This document shows, piece by piece, positions 33,521 through 43,962 of a stretch of DNA of 64,000 nucleotides (its first letter is position 1; each line of letters starts with the position of its first letter). Source of the DNA: Bartonella doshiae NCTC 12862 = ATCC 700133. Lineage in GTDB: Bacteria; Pseudomonadota; Alphaproteobacteria; Rhizobiales; Rhizobiaceae. The translations under genes and the position numbers were made by a program. The DNA is taken from NCBI RefSeq assembly GCF_000278155.1, contig NZ_JH725094.1:540884-604883 (forward strand). Reading direction: 5' to 3'. The notes below the pieces were generated by a model, which ran no database searches, was not told where the DNA came from, and saw only the letters and a list, made by a program, of their open reading frames with translations.

Positions 33521-34585
33521 TTGTCCCATTTTCGCCCGATATACTTGGTTCTTCTGCTTTTCTCTATCTTTGCTATGGGTGCCATACAACCATCCCCGAG
33601 TAAAGCAACAAACTTCTTCAAATGGTTGGCGCAACGTAATAAACAACAAGAGCAACAACCATCGCAAATGATAGAACAAAAAATATACAAATTGCCCCGT
33701 AAAACTATTGTACAAAAATCTGTACCAAAACAAAAAGAAGAAAATGTAAAACGCGTTCTTGTTTTAGGGGATTTTATGGCTTCTTCTACAGCCGATGCTC
33801 TTAAAAAACTATTTACGCATAAGTATAATATCATCATCATAAATAATACAGTGCCAGATTCTGGTTTAGTTCGAACTGATCATTACTCTTGGAAAAACAA
33901 TATTTCTAAACTTATCGATATAAATAAACCCGATGCTATTGTCATGATGATAGGTGCAAATGATAATCAACCAATTATAGACACTCATAGCACATTTAAC
34001 ACAGAGCAACCAGAATGGCTAAACATCTACAAGCAAAGAATTATCGAAATTGTTGAAAGCCTTCATACTTCGGGAAAACGATGGATATGGATAGGGCAAC
34101 CTGCTTTTGGAAATGAAAATTTGACACAAAAAATGAGAATTTTTAATGCGCTCTATAAGCAAGAAGTAGAAGAGGGAGGAGGATATTTTATCGATATTTG
34201 GAACAGTTTCATTGATGAACAAGGTCAGTTTTCTTTTTCGGGTTATGACATAAATGGAAATGTCGTTAGACTACGCACTAATGACGGTATCAACTGGACC
34301 TCTGAAGGAAAAGAAAAACTTGCCTCTTATTTAGAAAAAAAATTAGAAATCCTTCTCAATGCTCACATTCCATCTTATGAAGACTCATCCTTTATAACTT
34401 CTAACACTCCAACACTTAAACGAAAATCACAAAATATTGAGCGCCAATCGCCAATAAGCCTCAATGATATGGCACAACAAAATACCCATTTATTAGATAA
34501 AATGGATCAAATCTTCATAAAAAAATCATGGTTCCCCTCAAATGGCCATCAGAAAAACCGAGCTGATAATTTTTCTCTCTTGTAA
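33521..34585 (+). CDS. Periplasmic SGNH-hydrolase-type protein (DUF459)
   Basis: A 354-residue protein with a signal peptide (about 1-29) and a DUF459/SGNH fold: block I is VLVLGDFMAS, where the usual Ser after Asp is replaced by Phe-Met-Ala-Ser, block III is MIGANDNQ, and a late NDGINWTSEGKEKL replaces the usual D-x-x-H block. It may act on peptidoglycan or surface sugars together with the neighbouring transglycosylase. Translation appears to start at TTG 33521, because GGAG lies 7 bases upstream and the nearby ATG is out of frame. The exact substrate is unknown. Confidence 0.8.
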   Translation: MSHFRPIYLVLLLFSIFAMGAIQPSPSKATNFFKWLAQRNKQQEQQPSQMIEQKIYKLPRKTIVQKSVPKQKEENVKRVLVLGDFMASSTADALKKLFTHKYNIIIINNTVPDSGLVRTDHYSWKNNISKLIDINKPDAIVMMIGANDNQPIIDTHSTFNTEQPEWLNIYKQRIIEIVESLHTSGKRWIWIGQPAFGNENLTQKMRIFNALYKQEVEEGGGYFIDIWNSFIDEQGQFSFSGYDINGNVVRLRTNDGINWTSEGKEKLASYLEKKLEILLNAHIPSYEDSSFITSNTPTLKRKSQNIERQSPISLNDMAQQNTHLLDKMDQIFIKKSWFPSNGHQKNRADNFSLL

Positions 34586-34741
34586 TGTTTTTGAATATTA
34601 CAATCTGATTTTCGCTATAAACTAAAAGCAAATACAATAAAAATTCCCTATTTATATGTCCATGATAAGGTGAGAACTCACATAAATCTTAACCACAAAA
34701 ATATAACGGTATGGCCTACACCATACCGTTATCATTATATT

Positions 34742-36766
34742 TTACAATCCACGTTTTTGAATCATAGCTTCTGGTGAAGGCAAACGTCCCCGAAAAGCTT
34801 TATAAAGTTCCTCTGGATCACAACTCCCTCCAGCAGAGTAAATAAAACGTTTCAACCTATCAGCAAGCTCTGAATTAAAAACGTCACCCGTTTCTTCAAA
34901 AGCCTGAAAAGCATCAGCATCAAGCACTTCTGACCACATATAAGAATAATAACCAGCGGCATAACCATCACCTGAAAACACATGCGTAAAATGTGGAGGA
35001 CGATGACGCATAATAATTGTATCAGGCATTTGCAGCTTTTCCAATTCTTTATGCTCAAATATTGTTGCATCAGTTACCATTTCTCCTTGATGAAAAGCCA
35101 TATCTATTAGGGCTGATGAGATAAATTCAACCGCAGAAAAACCAGCATTAAATTTATGTGCTGATAAAACCTTATTCATCAATTCTTGCGGCATAGGAAG
35201 CCCTGTTTTTGTATGCGTAGCATAAGACGTTAATACCTCTGGTACAGTTAACCAATGCTCATAAAGTTGAGAAGGAAGCTCAACAAAATCACGTGAAACT
35301 GATGTTCCCGCTACAGAAGGCCATATTACATCAGACAGCAAACCATGCAATGCATGCCCAAATTCATGGAAAAGTGTACGTGCATCATCAAGTGATAAAA
35401 GAGCAACTTCTCCTTTAGGTGGTTTAGCAAAATTACAAACATTATAGATAATAGGCTTTTGCCCCCCCTCCAATTTATGCTGCGATTGTAGTTTGCTCAT
35501 CCATGCGCCAGATCGTTTTGAAGAACGCGCAAAATAATCACCAATAAAATGTCCAAGCAGACTTCCATCAGATTTTTTTACTTCCCACAAACGTGCATCA
35601 GGATGCCAAAGTGCAACAGTGTTTTTTTCTTCAAACAAAATCCCAAAAAGTTTTTCTGCGACTCCAAAAGCTGCCTCAATAATGCGGTCAAGTTGAAAAT
35701 AATATTTAACTTCAGCTGCATCGAAACTAAATTTCTCAGCACGAAGTTTTTCACTATAATAACGCCAATCCCAAGCTGTTAAAGTTTCATTGCTTCCATG
35801 ATTATTTGCAAAGTTTTGCAATTCAATCTGCTCGCTAACAGCCTTAGCTCTTGCCCGTTCCCATACAGGCATAAGCAAATCCATAACAACATCGACACTC
35901 TTTGCCATAGTGTTATCAAGCTTCAAATCTGCAAAAGATTTATACCCCAATAATTTAGCTTTCTCATCCCGAAGTGCAACAATCTCTACAATAATTGCTC
36001 GGTTATCATTATTGTCGTTATTTTCACCACGTTTAGACCAAGCTTGAAATGCTCTCTCACGCAAATCACGACGATGAGAGAATTTCAAAAAAGGTTCAAC
36101 AACTGAGCGTGCCAACGTTAATGCGTAAGCACCTTCATTGCCCCTTTCACGTGCAATTTCCTTCATTGAAGCAACAAGATCATCGGGTAAACCAGACAAA
36201 TCTGTTTGTTCTAAAAATAAAATCCACTCAGCTTCATCTTTTAAAACATTCTGACCAAACGTAGCGCTTAAAAAAGCAAGATTTTCATTAATTTTAATAA
36301 GTCGCTCTTTACCTTTTTCATCAAGTTTTGCACCATTACAAACAAACTTTTTCCACCATAATTCAAGCACGTGTGTTGTTTCACTCTCAAACATGCCCTG
36401 CTGTGACTGTTTATAAAGCGCATCTATTTTCGCGAATATTCGTGCATCCATCATAATTTTTGAAGAATACCGAGAAAGTCTTACAACAAATTCTTGTTCT
36501 AACTGCTGAATTAATGCATTACTATGCGCACCAGAGCACAAGAAAAATATGGAACATACACGCTCAAGTGCTTTTCCAGAAAGCTCAAAAGGCTGCAAAA
36601 AATTTTCAAGCGTTGGTGATTCTTGCCTTGTTGCAATCGTTTCTATTTCTTCTTCCGCTTCTTTAAGCGCCTGTTCAAAAGCGGGTTTAAAATCGTCATC
36701 ATTTATTGAAGAAAAATCAGGAAGTCCTGAAAATCCCTTCCAGTCCAGCACTGCTGTTTTTGTCAT
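34742..36766 (-). CDS. M3-family zinc metallopeptidase (oligopeptidase A / dipeptidyl carboxypeptidase type)
   Basis: A 674-residue thimet-type oligopeptidase with the zinc motif HEFGHALHG near residue 464 and the downstream conserved blocks SRDFVELPSQLYEHW and FSGDGYAAGYYSYMWSEVLDAD. Such peptidases degrade short peptides and cleaved signal peptides in the cytoplasm; no signal sequence is present. It is close to both PrlC and Dcp, so the symbol is left open. It is transcribed away from mgtE. Confidence 0.92.
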   Translation of the reverse strand: MTKTAVLDWKGFSGLPDFSSINDDDFKPAFEQALKEAEEEIETIATRQESPTLENFLQPFELSGKALERVCSIFFLCSGAHSNALIQQLEQEFVVRLSRYSSKIMMDARIFAKIDALYKQSQQGMFESETTHVLELWWKKFVCNGAKLDEKGKERLIKINENLAFLSATFGQNVLKDEAEWILFLEQTDLSGLPDDLVASMKEIARERGNEGAYALTLARSVVEPFLKFSHRRDLRERAFQAWSKRGENNDNNDNRAIIVEIVALRDEKAKLLGYKSFADLKLDNTMAKSVDVVMDLLMPVWERARAKAVSEQIELQNFANNHGSNETLTAWDWRYYSEKLRAEKFSFDAAEVKYYFQLDRIIEAAFGVAEKLFGILFEEKNTVALWHPDARLWEVKKSDGSLLGHFIGDYFARSSKRSGAWMSKLQSQHKLEGGQKPIIYNVCNFAKPPKGEVALLSLDDARTLFHEFGHALHGLLSDVIWPSVAGTSVSRDFVELPSQLYEHWLTVPEVLTSYATHTKTGLPMPQELMNKVLSAHKFNAGFSAVEFISSALIDMAFHQGEMVTDATIFEHKELEKLQMPDTIIMRHRPPHFTHVFSGDGYAAGYYSYMWSEVLDADAFQAFEETGDVFNSELADRLKRFIYSAGGSCDPEELYKAFRGRLPSPEAMIQKRGL

Positions 36767-37107
36767 AATATCTCCATTATAAATTTAAAGTGAAACAATT
36801 ACCTTTACGACACAAATTGATAATACTGTAAAATTATTGTGTGCGCTTCAAATAGCCTTTCAAACCTTTATTGTGTATCAGAAACAAAAAATAGCTTTAT
36901 TATAGGAGATAAGTAAAAATAAAAATCCCACTGTGTCATATTCATGAAATTGTTTATAGCTTGCGATATATCCTTGACTTTATTTAAAATATTAACAATT
37001 GAAAATATAACCGGGAGGGATTTTTTAAATCTTCCATAACTTTTTATCTGTCTTATCCATATATCTGGATTAATCATATTCTCCAACCCTTCGGAAGGTA
37101 CTTTATC
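36767..37107. other. Divergent promoter region of the M3 peptidase and mgtE genes
   Basis: 341 bp, AT-rich. No M-box-like magnesium riboswitch was recognised. Close to the mgtE start the ribosome site GGAAGG (37093-37098) can pair with CCTT just upstream, forming a small CCTTCGGAAGG hairpin. Confidence 0.45.
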
Positions 37108-38484
37108 ATGACTGAAATCAAAACGACCTTCGACTTCAAAAACTCTTCTCCCGAAACTCTTGCCGAAGAATTAAAAAATCATCATTTTGCTGACTCAATT
37201 GATATTATCAATGATCTCGATATCATGGAACGCGTAGCTATTCTTAGTCTTTTACCTCTTGATTACGTTGTTGAACTCTTTGACAAACCAGAACTTGAAC
37301 AACCAGCAGCTATTCTTGAACTCCTCCCTGTTAATCGTTCTGTCGAAATTCTTGATGGTATGTCCGCTGACGCCGCTGCCGATGTTTTTCAGGAAATGGA
37401 TAAAGAAACCCGCAAGAAGCTTTATGCATTGCTCAAACCCTTAACGCGTGCTGAATTAAAAAAACTTACAAGTTACCCTGATCATACAGCAGGTGCACTG
37501 ATGACAACAGAGTTTATAGCTGTTCCCGCAAACTGGAGCGTAAAAAAAACTCTTGAACATATTCGTGACGTTGAACGTACACGTGAAACAGTTTACACAA
37601 GCTATGTCATTGATCCTAAAACGGGAATTCTTCTCAAGGCTGTTTCACTGCGTAACCTTATCCTTGCTTCACCTGATGATCAAATTCTAAATGTCTCTAC
37701 ACATGACACCCCCATTACAATATCCCCCTTCACACATCATGAAGACATTGCTCGCCTTTTTCAGCGCCATGATCTTCTCTCTGTACCGGTTATTGATGAA
37801 AGTAATCATGTTATTGGTATTGTAACAGTCGACGACGTACTTGATACAATGGTTGAGGAAATGAATGAAGATGCATATAAGTTTGGTGGTATGGAAGCTC
37901 TTGATAAGCCCTATATGCAAATCAACTTTCTAGGAATGATGAAAAAACGTGGTGGTTGGCTTGCATTACTTTTTCTTGGTGAAATGTTGACAGCAAGTGC
38001 TATGCAATATTTCGAAACAGAGCTTGAAAAAGCCATTACCTTGACACTGTTCATTCCCCTTATAATGAGTTCGGGAGGAAACTCTGGTTCTCAAGCAACA
38101 TCACTTATTATTCGTGCTTTAGCTTTACGTGAACTCACACTTAAAGACTGGTGGAAGATTATACTCCGTGAAATTCCAGCAGGAATATCCCTTGGCCTTT
38201 TACTCGGAATTATTGGAATGATGCGTATTGCTCTTTGGCAAGAACTCGGTATTTATAACTATGGTGAACATTGGATTTTTATTGCCATCACTGTGGGCGC
38301 AGCTTTAGTTGGAATTGTCACCTTTGGTTCTTTATCCGGCTCCATGCTTCCTTTTATCCTTAAACGTTTTGGATTTGATCCAGCAAGTGCTTCGGCTCCT
38401 CTTGTAGCAACTTTAGTGGATGTTATGGGAATCGTGATCTATTTTTCTGTTGCCTCACTTATTTTGTCTGGAACTTTACTCTAA
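37108..38484 (+). CDS. mgtE: Magnesium transporter MgtE
   Basis: A 458-residue MgtE with all three parts: the N-terminal helical repeat domain (about 1-130, with LLPVNRSVEILDGMSADAAAD), a CBS pair (about 135-255) ending in the plug helix, and a five-helix membrane domain (about 285-455) with the pore segments PLIMSSGGNSGSQATSLIIRAL and SASAPLVATLVDVMG. Known MgtE proteins gate Mg2+ entry by sensing cytoplasmic Mg2+ through the N and CBS domains. The size is normal. Confidence 0.96.
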   Translation: MTEIKTTFDFKNSSPETLAEELKNHHFADSIDIINDLDIMERVAILSLLPLDYVVELFDKPELEQPAAILELLPVNRSVEILDGMSADAAADVFQEMDKETRKKLYALLKPLTRAELKKLTSYPDHTAGALMTTEFIAVPANWSVKKTLEHIRDVERTRETVYTSYVIDPKTGILLKAVSLRNLILASPDDQILNVSTHDTPITISPFTHHEDIARLFQRHDLLSVPVIDESNHVIGIVTVDDVLDTMVEEMNEDAYKFGGMEALDKPYMQINFLGMMKKRGGWLALLFLGEMLTASAMQYFETELEKAITLTLFIPLIMSSGGNSGSQATSLIIRALALRELTLKDWWKIILREIPAGISLGLLLGIIGMMRIALWQELGIYNYGEHWIFIAITVGAALVGIVTFGSLSGSMLPFILKRFGFDPASASAPLVATLVDVMGIVIYFSVASLILSGTLL

Positions 38485-39432
38485 CATGGAAAGCAAAAAT
38501 ATTACACCCTTAAATTAGATCCCTTGATACCGTTCTTATTTTATGGTTTCCAATACTATTTTTATGAAGAGGAAAAACTGTTTAATGAAAGGTCAAGCAA
38601 GGGGTCTGTATGAAAAGCAGTTTTAGAAAAAATCAAGACATGCATTTCATGAACTATTTTGCAAAAGCAGGTGCAATACACGAAATTCCTCAATATAATT
38701 AATGATGCTGGCTATCATTTGATAAACTGAAAGATAGCAATATATAGTGAAACTTTTGGCCATTCAGGAAGTATATCCGAAAATAAAATTTGACGCAGGT
38801 AATAGTGTCTTTTTGAAACACTTGTGAATATGAATAGGGCAATGGCGTAATCCTTCTTCACAAATGCCATATGCTCATTAAAAAGCACCCAAAACGGCTA
38901 TACGTAATTTCCTTATTGTACAAGGTATTGCTCTAAATGATTTTGAAAACGAATTAAAAGAACATGATGAAAAATGGTGAACACTTTACAGCCTTATAAC
39001 TTCATATTCGTCTAAACGAATCTCTCTTCCTGTTTCAGAAAAAGACAAAAAAGATGCAACCTTCCCATTTCTTAATTATAAAAAGATAATCAAATTATAA
39101 AATACTGGGTTATCTCAATCTCCAGCATAGAATATACACTGAAGTTAGAAGTTGAACACACAAACAACAGCAAAAGCATATTATTATAAAAAAGCTAATT
39201 GCTTTCTTTGTCTTAGCGCATACCTCAATGAAATTCTTATCTGCTTATTTTTTGAAAAATCTTTCCAACCAACAAAACATTAAAAAACTTCACAAAAACT
39301 ACTTTGCCATAAAAATATTTCCTCCTCTTCCAAAATTATAAAAAAGGATGTAAAAGGTTTTTTAATGAGTAAGGTAAGGGACGCAAAGCCTTACCTCAAA
39401 TGAGATTTCATTAAACGAAAAGAAGAAAATTT
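38485..39432. other. 948-bp gap with traces of decayed coding sequence
   Basis: No intact gene. Short, frame-broken stretches read like protein remnants on the plus strand, for example about 38610-38700 and about 38885-38980 (RNFLIVQGIALNDFENELK), but none could be assigned to a family. The right end should contain the typA promoter. Confidence 0.4.
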
Positions 39433-41259
39433 ATGCAATTGCGTAATATCGCCATCATTGCCCACGTTGACCATGGAAAAACAACACTCGTGGACGAGCT
39501 TCTTAAACAATCAGGAAATTTCCGTGATAATCAGCGCACTAGCGAGCGTATGATGGATTCAAATGATATTGAAAAAGAACGCGGGATTACAATTCTAGCA
39601 AAGGTGACATCCGTTGTTTGGAAAAATACGCGAATTAATATCGTTGATACACCAGGTCACGCTGATTTTGGTGGAGAAGTTGAACGTATTCTGAACATGG
39701 TCGATGGAGCAATTGTGCTTGTTGATGCTGCCGAAGGTCCAATGCCCCAAACAAAATTTGTTGTTGGAAAAGCCTTAAAAGTAGGATTACGCCCCATTGT
39801 TGCTATCAATAAAATTGATCGTCCTGATGCACGCGTTGATGAAGTCATTAATGAGGTTTTTGATCTTTTCGCTGCTCTTGATGCAACTGATGAACAGCTT
39901 GATTTCCCTATTCTTTATGGATCTGGACGCGATGGATGGATGGCTGAAGCCCCCGAAGGACCAAAAGATCAAGGACTGAGTCCTTTATTTGATCTTGTAA
40001 CGCAGCATGTCCCTTCTCCTAGTGTAGCAGAAGGACCGTTTCGCATGATTGGAACTATTCTTGAAGCGGATCCGTTTTTGGGACGAATTATTACAGGGCG
40101 GATTCATTCTGGCTCTCTAAAACCCAATCAAAATGTCAAGGTTCTTGGACAAGATGGAAAACTTTTAGAAACTGGGCGGATTTCAAAAATTTTAGCATTT
40201 CGTGGCTTAGAACGGCAACCTATTGAAGAAGGAAGTGCTGGTGATATTGTTGCGATTGCAGGTCTACAAAAAGGTACCGTTGCTGATACTTTCTGTGATC
40301 CTACTGTTAATGAACCCCTTACTGCCCAACCAATTGATCCTCCTACCGTTACTATGAGTTTCCTCGTCAACGATAGTCCCCTTGCTGGAACTGAAGGCGA
40401 TAAAGTAACAAGTCGTGTCATTCGTGACCGATTGTTAAAAGAAGCAGAAGGCAATGTCGCTCTTAAAATTGAAGAATCAGCCGATAAAGATTCTTTCTAT
40501 GTTTCAGGACGAGGAGAATTACAGCTTGCAGTTCTCATTGAAAATATGCGCCGTGAAGGATTTGAGCTTAGTGTTTCACGTCCACGTGTTGTTATGCAAA
40601 AAGATGAAAATGGAATAACTCTTGAGCCAATCGAAGAAGTTGTTATCGATGTTGATGAAGAATATTCCGGTACTGTTGTACAAAAAATGTCTGAACGTAA
40701 AGGCGAAATGGTGGAATTACGTCCTTCTGGAGGTAATCGTGTCCGCCTTGTTTTTTATGCACCAACGCGAGGCCTTATAGGATATCAATCAGAACTTTTA
40801 ACTGACACACGCGGTACTGCTATTATGAATCGCCTTTTCCACGCTTATGAACCTTATAAAGGAGATATTAGTGGCCGTGTTAATGGCGTTTTGATTTCAA
40901 ATGATAACGGTGAATCTGTCGCTTATGCTCTTTTTAATCTTGAAGATCGTGGACCTATGATCATTGATGCTGGCGTTAAAGTCTATCAAGGCATGATTAT
41001 TGGTATACACTCACGCGATAATGACTTAGAAGTTAATGTTTTAAAAGGAAAAAAACTTACAAACATGCGCGCTTCAGGGAAAGACGAAGCTGTCAAATTA
41101 ACCCCTCCCCTTAAAATGACATTAGAACGTGCCTTATCGTGGATACAAGATGATGAGCTTGTAGAAGTTACTCCTAAAAATATCCGTCTACGCAAACTCT
41201 ATCTCGATCCGAATGAACGTAAACGTTTTGAAAAAACGCGTTCATCAATTTCAACCTAA
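39433..41259 (+). CDS. typA: Ribosome-associated GTPase TypA/BipA
   Basis: A full-length 608-residue translation-factor GTPase. G1 is [10 protein letters not shown] (about 10-19), the switch region is ERGITI, G3 is [11 protein letters not shown] and G4 is [12 protein letters not shown]-like domains III and V and the TypA-specific C-terminal domain follow ([18 protein letters not shown]). It aids ribosome assembly and stress adaptation. It is followed by ppa on the same strand. Confidence 0.97.
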   Translation: MQLRNIAIIAHVDHGKTTLVDELLKQSGNFRDNQRTSERMMDSNDIEKERGITILAKVTSVVWKNTRINIVDTPGHADFGGEVERILNMVDGAIVLVDAAEGPMPQTKFVVGKALKVGLRPIVAINKIDRPDARVDEVINEVFDLFAALDATDEQLDFPILYGSGRDGWMAEAPEGPKDQGLSPLFDLVTQHVPSPSVAEGPFRMIGTILEADPFLGRIITGRIHSGSLKPNQNVKVLGQDGKLLETGRISKILAFRGLERQPIEEGSAGDIVAIAGLQKGTVADTFCDPTVNEPLTAQPIDPPTVTMSFLVNDSPLAGTEGDKVTSRVIRDRLLKEAEGNVALKIEESADKDSFYVSGRGELQLAVLIENMRREGFELSVSRPRVVMQKDENGITLEPIEEVVIDVDEEYSGTVVQKMSERKGEMVELRPSGGNRVRLVFYAPTRGLIGYQSELLTDTRGTAIMNRLFHAYEPYKGDISGRVNGVLISNDNGESVAYALFNLEDRGPMIIDAGVKVYQGMIIGIHSRDNDLEVNVLKGKKLTNMRASGKDEAVKLTPPLKMTLERALSWIQDDELVEVTPKNIRLRKLYLDPNERKRFEKTRSSIST

Positions 41260-41327
41260 TTTTATGACTTTCTCAATAAAATATTTTCTTGTATCGCGTT
41301 TAATTCTACTCTAGAAAGGATATTTAC

Positions 41328-41858
41328 ATGAATATTCAGGAAATACCCATTGGTAAAAATCCGCCAGAAGACATCAATGTTATCGTTGAAGTCTCTGTTG
41401 GTGGTCAACCGATAAAATACGAGATGGACAAAAAATCCGGAGCGTTGTTTGTTGATCGCGTCCTTCAAACATCAATGGTCTATCCTGGAAACTATGGTTT
41501 TGTTCCACATACGCTTTCAGACGATGGTGACCCAATTGATGTTCTCATTTGTAATACTCGTCCCCTTATTCCCGGTTGTGTCATCAATGTTCGCCCAATC
41601 GGTGTCCTTATTATGGAAGATGATGGAGGTAAAGATGAAAAAATCATTGCTGTCCCTACTCCAAAGATAACGCAAAGATATACCAATATTCATGATTACA
41701 CAGATCTTCCCGCAATTACACTAAAACAAATTGAGCATTTCTTCGGACATTATAAAGATCTTGAACCTGGAAAATGGGTTAAAATTGAGGGGTGGCGGAA
41801 TAAAGACTGTGCACGCGACTTAATTAAAGAAGCTATTGAGCGTAATAATAAAAGATAA
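41328..41858 (+). CDS. ppa: Inorganic pyrophosphatase
   Basis: A 176-residue family I soluble pyrophosphatase that hydrolyses pyrophosphate to phosphate. Active-site blocks are [26 protein letters not shown] and the acidic signature DDGDPIDVL. Length and motif order are typical of proteobacterial Ppa. The ATG at 41328 follows AGAAAGGA. Confidence 0.97.
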   Translation: MNIQEIPIGKNPPEDINVIVEVSVGGQPIKYEMDKKSGALFVDRVLQTSMVYPGNYGFVPHTLSDDGDPIDVLICNTRPLIPGCVINVRPIGVLIMEDDGGKDEKIIAVPTPKITQRYTNIHDYTDLPAITLKQIEHFFGHYKDLEPGKWVKIEGWRNKDCARDLIKEAIERNNKR

Positions 41859-41873
41859 CTATATCTAAAGAAC

Positions 41874-41899
41874 AAAGCCTGTTTTTTTGAACAGGCTTT
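41874..41899 (+). terminator. Terminator after ppa
   Basis: A 10-bp stem (AAAGCCTGTT with AACAGGCTTT) and a T-rich tail; it touches the end of the convergent yggU-like gene and may serve both strands. Confidence 0.8.
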
Positions 41900-42231
41900 T
41901 ATTTATTTCTGTGGGTAGGTATATCTCCTAAAGATTTTAATATACCTCTTAACTCTTCTAAATATTCTGAAAAATAAAGTTGTTTGTAGCGTGATGTCAC
42001 TCCATTCTTAAGAGTAATACAAGAAGATGGGATTTTCCATTGCTTCGCTAAAAATTGAATGAGTGCTTTATTTGCCTTTCCATCTTCAGGAACAGCACGA
42101 AGGCGTACAACTAAATATTGCTTTCCATCATCCTTGCTTTCAATCCCCATTATTCGATCAACAGAAGCCTTTGGAATCAGGTGTACAAACAAAATTAAGC
42201 CATTCGTATCAACTTGATGAAATATCTTCAT
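41899..42231 (-). CDS. DUF167/YggU-family protein
   Basis: A 110-residue member of the YggU family (DUF167), recognised from LIPKASVDRI, VVRLRAVPEDGKANKAL and FLAKQWKIP. These small conserved proteins have a known fold but no settled biochemical role. The gene lies 18 bases after the YggT-family gene on the same strand, a common pairing in alphaproteobacteria. Confidence 0.88.
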   Translation of the reverse strand: MKIFHQVDTNGLILFVHLIPKASVDRIMGIESKDDGKQYLVVRLRAVPEDGKANKALIQFLAKQWKIPSSCITLKNGVTSRYKQLYFSEYLEELRGILKSLGDIPTHRNK

Positions 42232-42249
42232 TTGCCTTATGCAATATCC

Positions 42250-42543
42250 CTAAAGATACATAGCCGCATAAGCACGCCACATCAAAATACGAATAAAATA
42301 AATAACGATGAATACAATAATAGGTGAAATATCAATTGCACCAAGATTTGGTAAAGCCCGTCGGACAAAGCTTAAAACTGGCTCCGTAATACGGTATAGA
42401 AAATTCCCTATTATAGCAACAAAACGATTACCAACATTTATAATATTAAAAAGATGAAGCCAGGAAAAAATGACTCTTGCAATCAAAATATTAATGTAAA
42501 TATCGCAACTTAGATCAATTACCTCAAGCAATATATAAATCAT
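42250..42543 (-). CDS. YggT-family membrane protein
   Basis: A 97-residue integral membrane protein with hydrophobic segments at about 3-26 and 65-90 and the family centre FLYRITEPVLSFVRRALPNLGAIDISPI (given in part). The family is linked to membrane homeostasis and, in some bacteria, osmotic or division phenotypes, with no proven activity. It is upstream of the YggU-like gene. Confidence 0.88.
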   Translation of the reverse strand: MIYILLEVIDLSCDIYINILIARVIFSWLHLFNIINVGNRFVAIIGNFLYRITEPVLSFVRRALPNLGAIDISPIIVFIVIYFIRILMWRAYAAMYL

Positions 42544-42728
42544 TCTTTATCCCTCTTTCAATCAAAGAAACAGAAGATCACAAAAAGCAGTGGCGAGTAA
42601 TTGTTAAGAGCTCTCAAAAAATTTTGAAAAACCCTTATACAATAACCTCGCCCTTTTAGTTATAAGCTTTGCTGCAAAAATACTGAAACTAAAAACGAAC
42701 TCGAAAGGCCGCTTTTGTTTTTTTATGA

Positions 42729-43289
42729 TTATTTCTGCAAAGCAGTCAAGCGGTTAAGTGCATTGCTAAAACCATTAAGCTGAACGAATAAATCATTCAA
42801 AGGTGGTTCACCTGGAGCAGCAATTGTCATAGCTAACTTCAAATGCTTCCCAGCACGTAAAGCCGCTACATGATTTTTGTCAAAAACGATTGGAACAATA
42901 CAACCTGCTGGTACACAAGTCCGAATACCCGTTTCTATAACAGCTTTTCCATCATCGACTTGTAAACGAACAGGCTTAGAGACTAAAATACCAAAAGGAA
43001 CTGTTAAATTTCCAGAAACAGCACCATCTGCATTGAGAACAATACTCATTGCCACCACAACACGATTCTGTTCGTTAACTTCCTGACGATGCATAAAACA
43101 AACTTTTTTTCCCTCTTGTATACCGCAGTTAATGTTCCATAAACCATAAGTTTCACTTAAGGAAGAAGCTCCATTTGGCAATGTAGCTGTTGTGGCTTTT
43201 GTTGCGGCAGGCTTTGAATCCAATGCGAACGCCGCAGAAGAAATACTCAAGAGAGTAAAAATTATAAATAAATTAAATAACTTTTTCAT
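42729..43289 (-). CDS. ialB: Invasion-associated locus B protein IalB
   Basis: A 186-residue secreted protein with a signal peptide (about 1-22, cleavage after AFA) and the IalB domain: WNINCGI, VCFMHRQEV, LTVPFGILVSKPVRLQVDDGK and TCVPAGCIVP with paired cysteines that probably form disulphides. In Bartonella bacilliformis IalB contributes to red-cell invasion; its molecular activity is not known. It lies downstream of ialA and ctpA on the same strand, which matches the published B. bacilliformis locus. Confidence 0.94.
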   Translation of the reverse strand: MKKLFNLFIIFTLLSISSAAFALDSKPAATKATTATLPNGASSLSETYGLWNINCGIQEGKKVCFMHRQEVNEQNRVVVAMSIVLNADGAVSGNLTVPFGILVSKPVRLQVDDGKAVIETGIRTCVPAGCIVPIVFDKNHVAALRAGKHLKLAMTIAAPGEPPLNDLFVQLNGFSNALNRLTALQK

Positions 43290-43406
43290 TTTATATTCCA
43301 GTTCCTTACATAAAATAGAATCACGCTTACTATTCGCTAATAGTCATACATAATATAAAGCATCTTAAAGAAGAAATAGCTTTCTATAATCATATAGCTT
43401 CTGTAA

Positions 43407-43922
43407 TCACCTAAAGCTACCTCGAAATTCGTTAACAACTTTCATATAAACATTCTTTTTAAAAGAAACGACAATTGAAGGAAGGGTTTCTAGATCAGCC
43501 CACTTCCATTGGTCGAATTCCGCCTTATTGCCATCTGGCGGCGGATTGATCGCAATTTCAGAACATTCTCCTGTAAACTGAAAAGCAAACCATTTTTGCA
43601 TTTGTCCACGATACTTATTTCCCAATACACATCCAATAAGTTCTTGTGGAAAATCATAATAAAACCAATTCTGTGCTTCCTTCACAAACTTTATAGATCG
43701 GATTCCTGTTTCTTCGTAGAGTTCACGATGTGCGGCATCTAATGGCTCTTCATCCTCATCAATTCCCCCTTGAGGAAGCTGCCAACGACGAGTCATCTCT
43801 GTTTCGGCATGAGTACACGACACTAAACGCCGCCCAACCCAAACTTTACCTTCATGATTAAATACAAGAATTCCAACACATCTTCGATAAGGAAGATCCT
43901 TCAAATTAATAACTGTATCCAT
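43407..43922 (-). CDS. ialA: Invasion-associated Nudix hydrolase IalA (RppH-type)
   Basis: The 171-residue protein carries the Nudix box at residues 52-74 (GGIDEDEEPLDAAHRELYEET then GI). The W(47)-QLPQGG lead-in and the overall layout match RppH, which removes pyrophosphate from mRNA 5' ends; the Bartonella protein is also known as a diadenosine polyphosphate hydrolase. It sits between ctpA and ialB. Cytoplasmic, with no signal peptide. Confidence 0.94.
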   Translation of the reverse strand: MDTVINLKDLPYRRCVGILVFNHEGKVWVGRRLVSCTHAETEMTRRWQLPQGGIDEDEEPLDAAHRELYEETGIRSIKFVKEAQNWFYYDFPQELIGCVLGNKYRGQMQKWFAFQFTGECSEIAINPPPDGNKAEFDQWKWADLETLPSIVVSFKKNVYMKVVNEFRGSFR

Positions 43923-43962
43923 TCAATTTTCCCCTAAAAGCATACGCTTTACGTATTCCTTC

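Noticed and set aside
36767..37107. Magnesium riboswitch before mgtE
   Set aside because: No M-box core was recognisable in the leader, only a short hairpin at the ribosome site.
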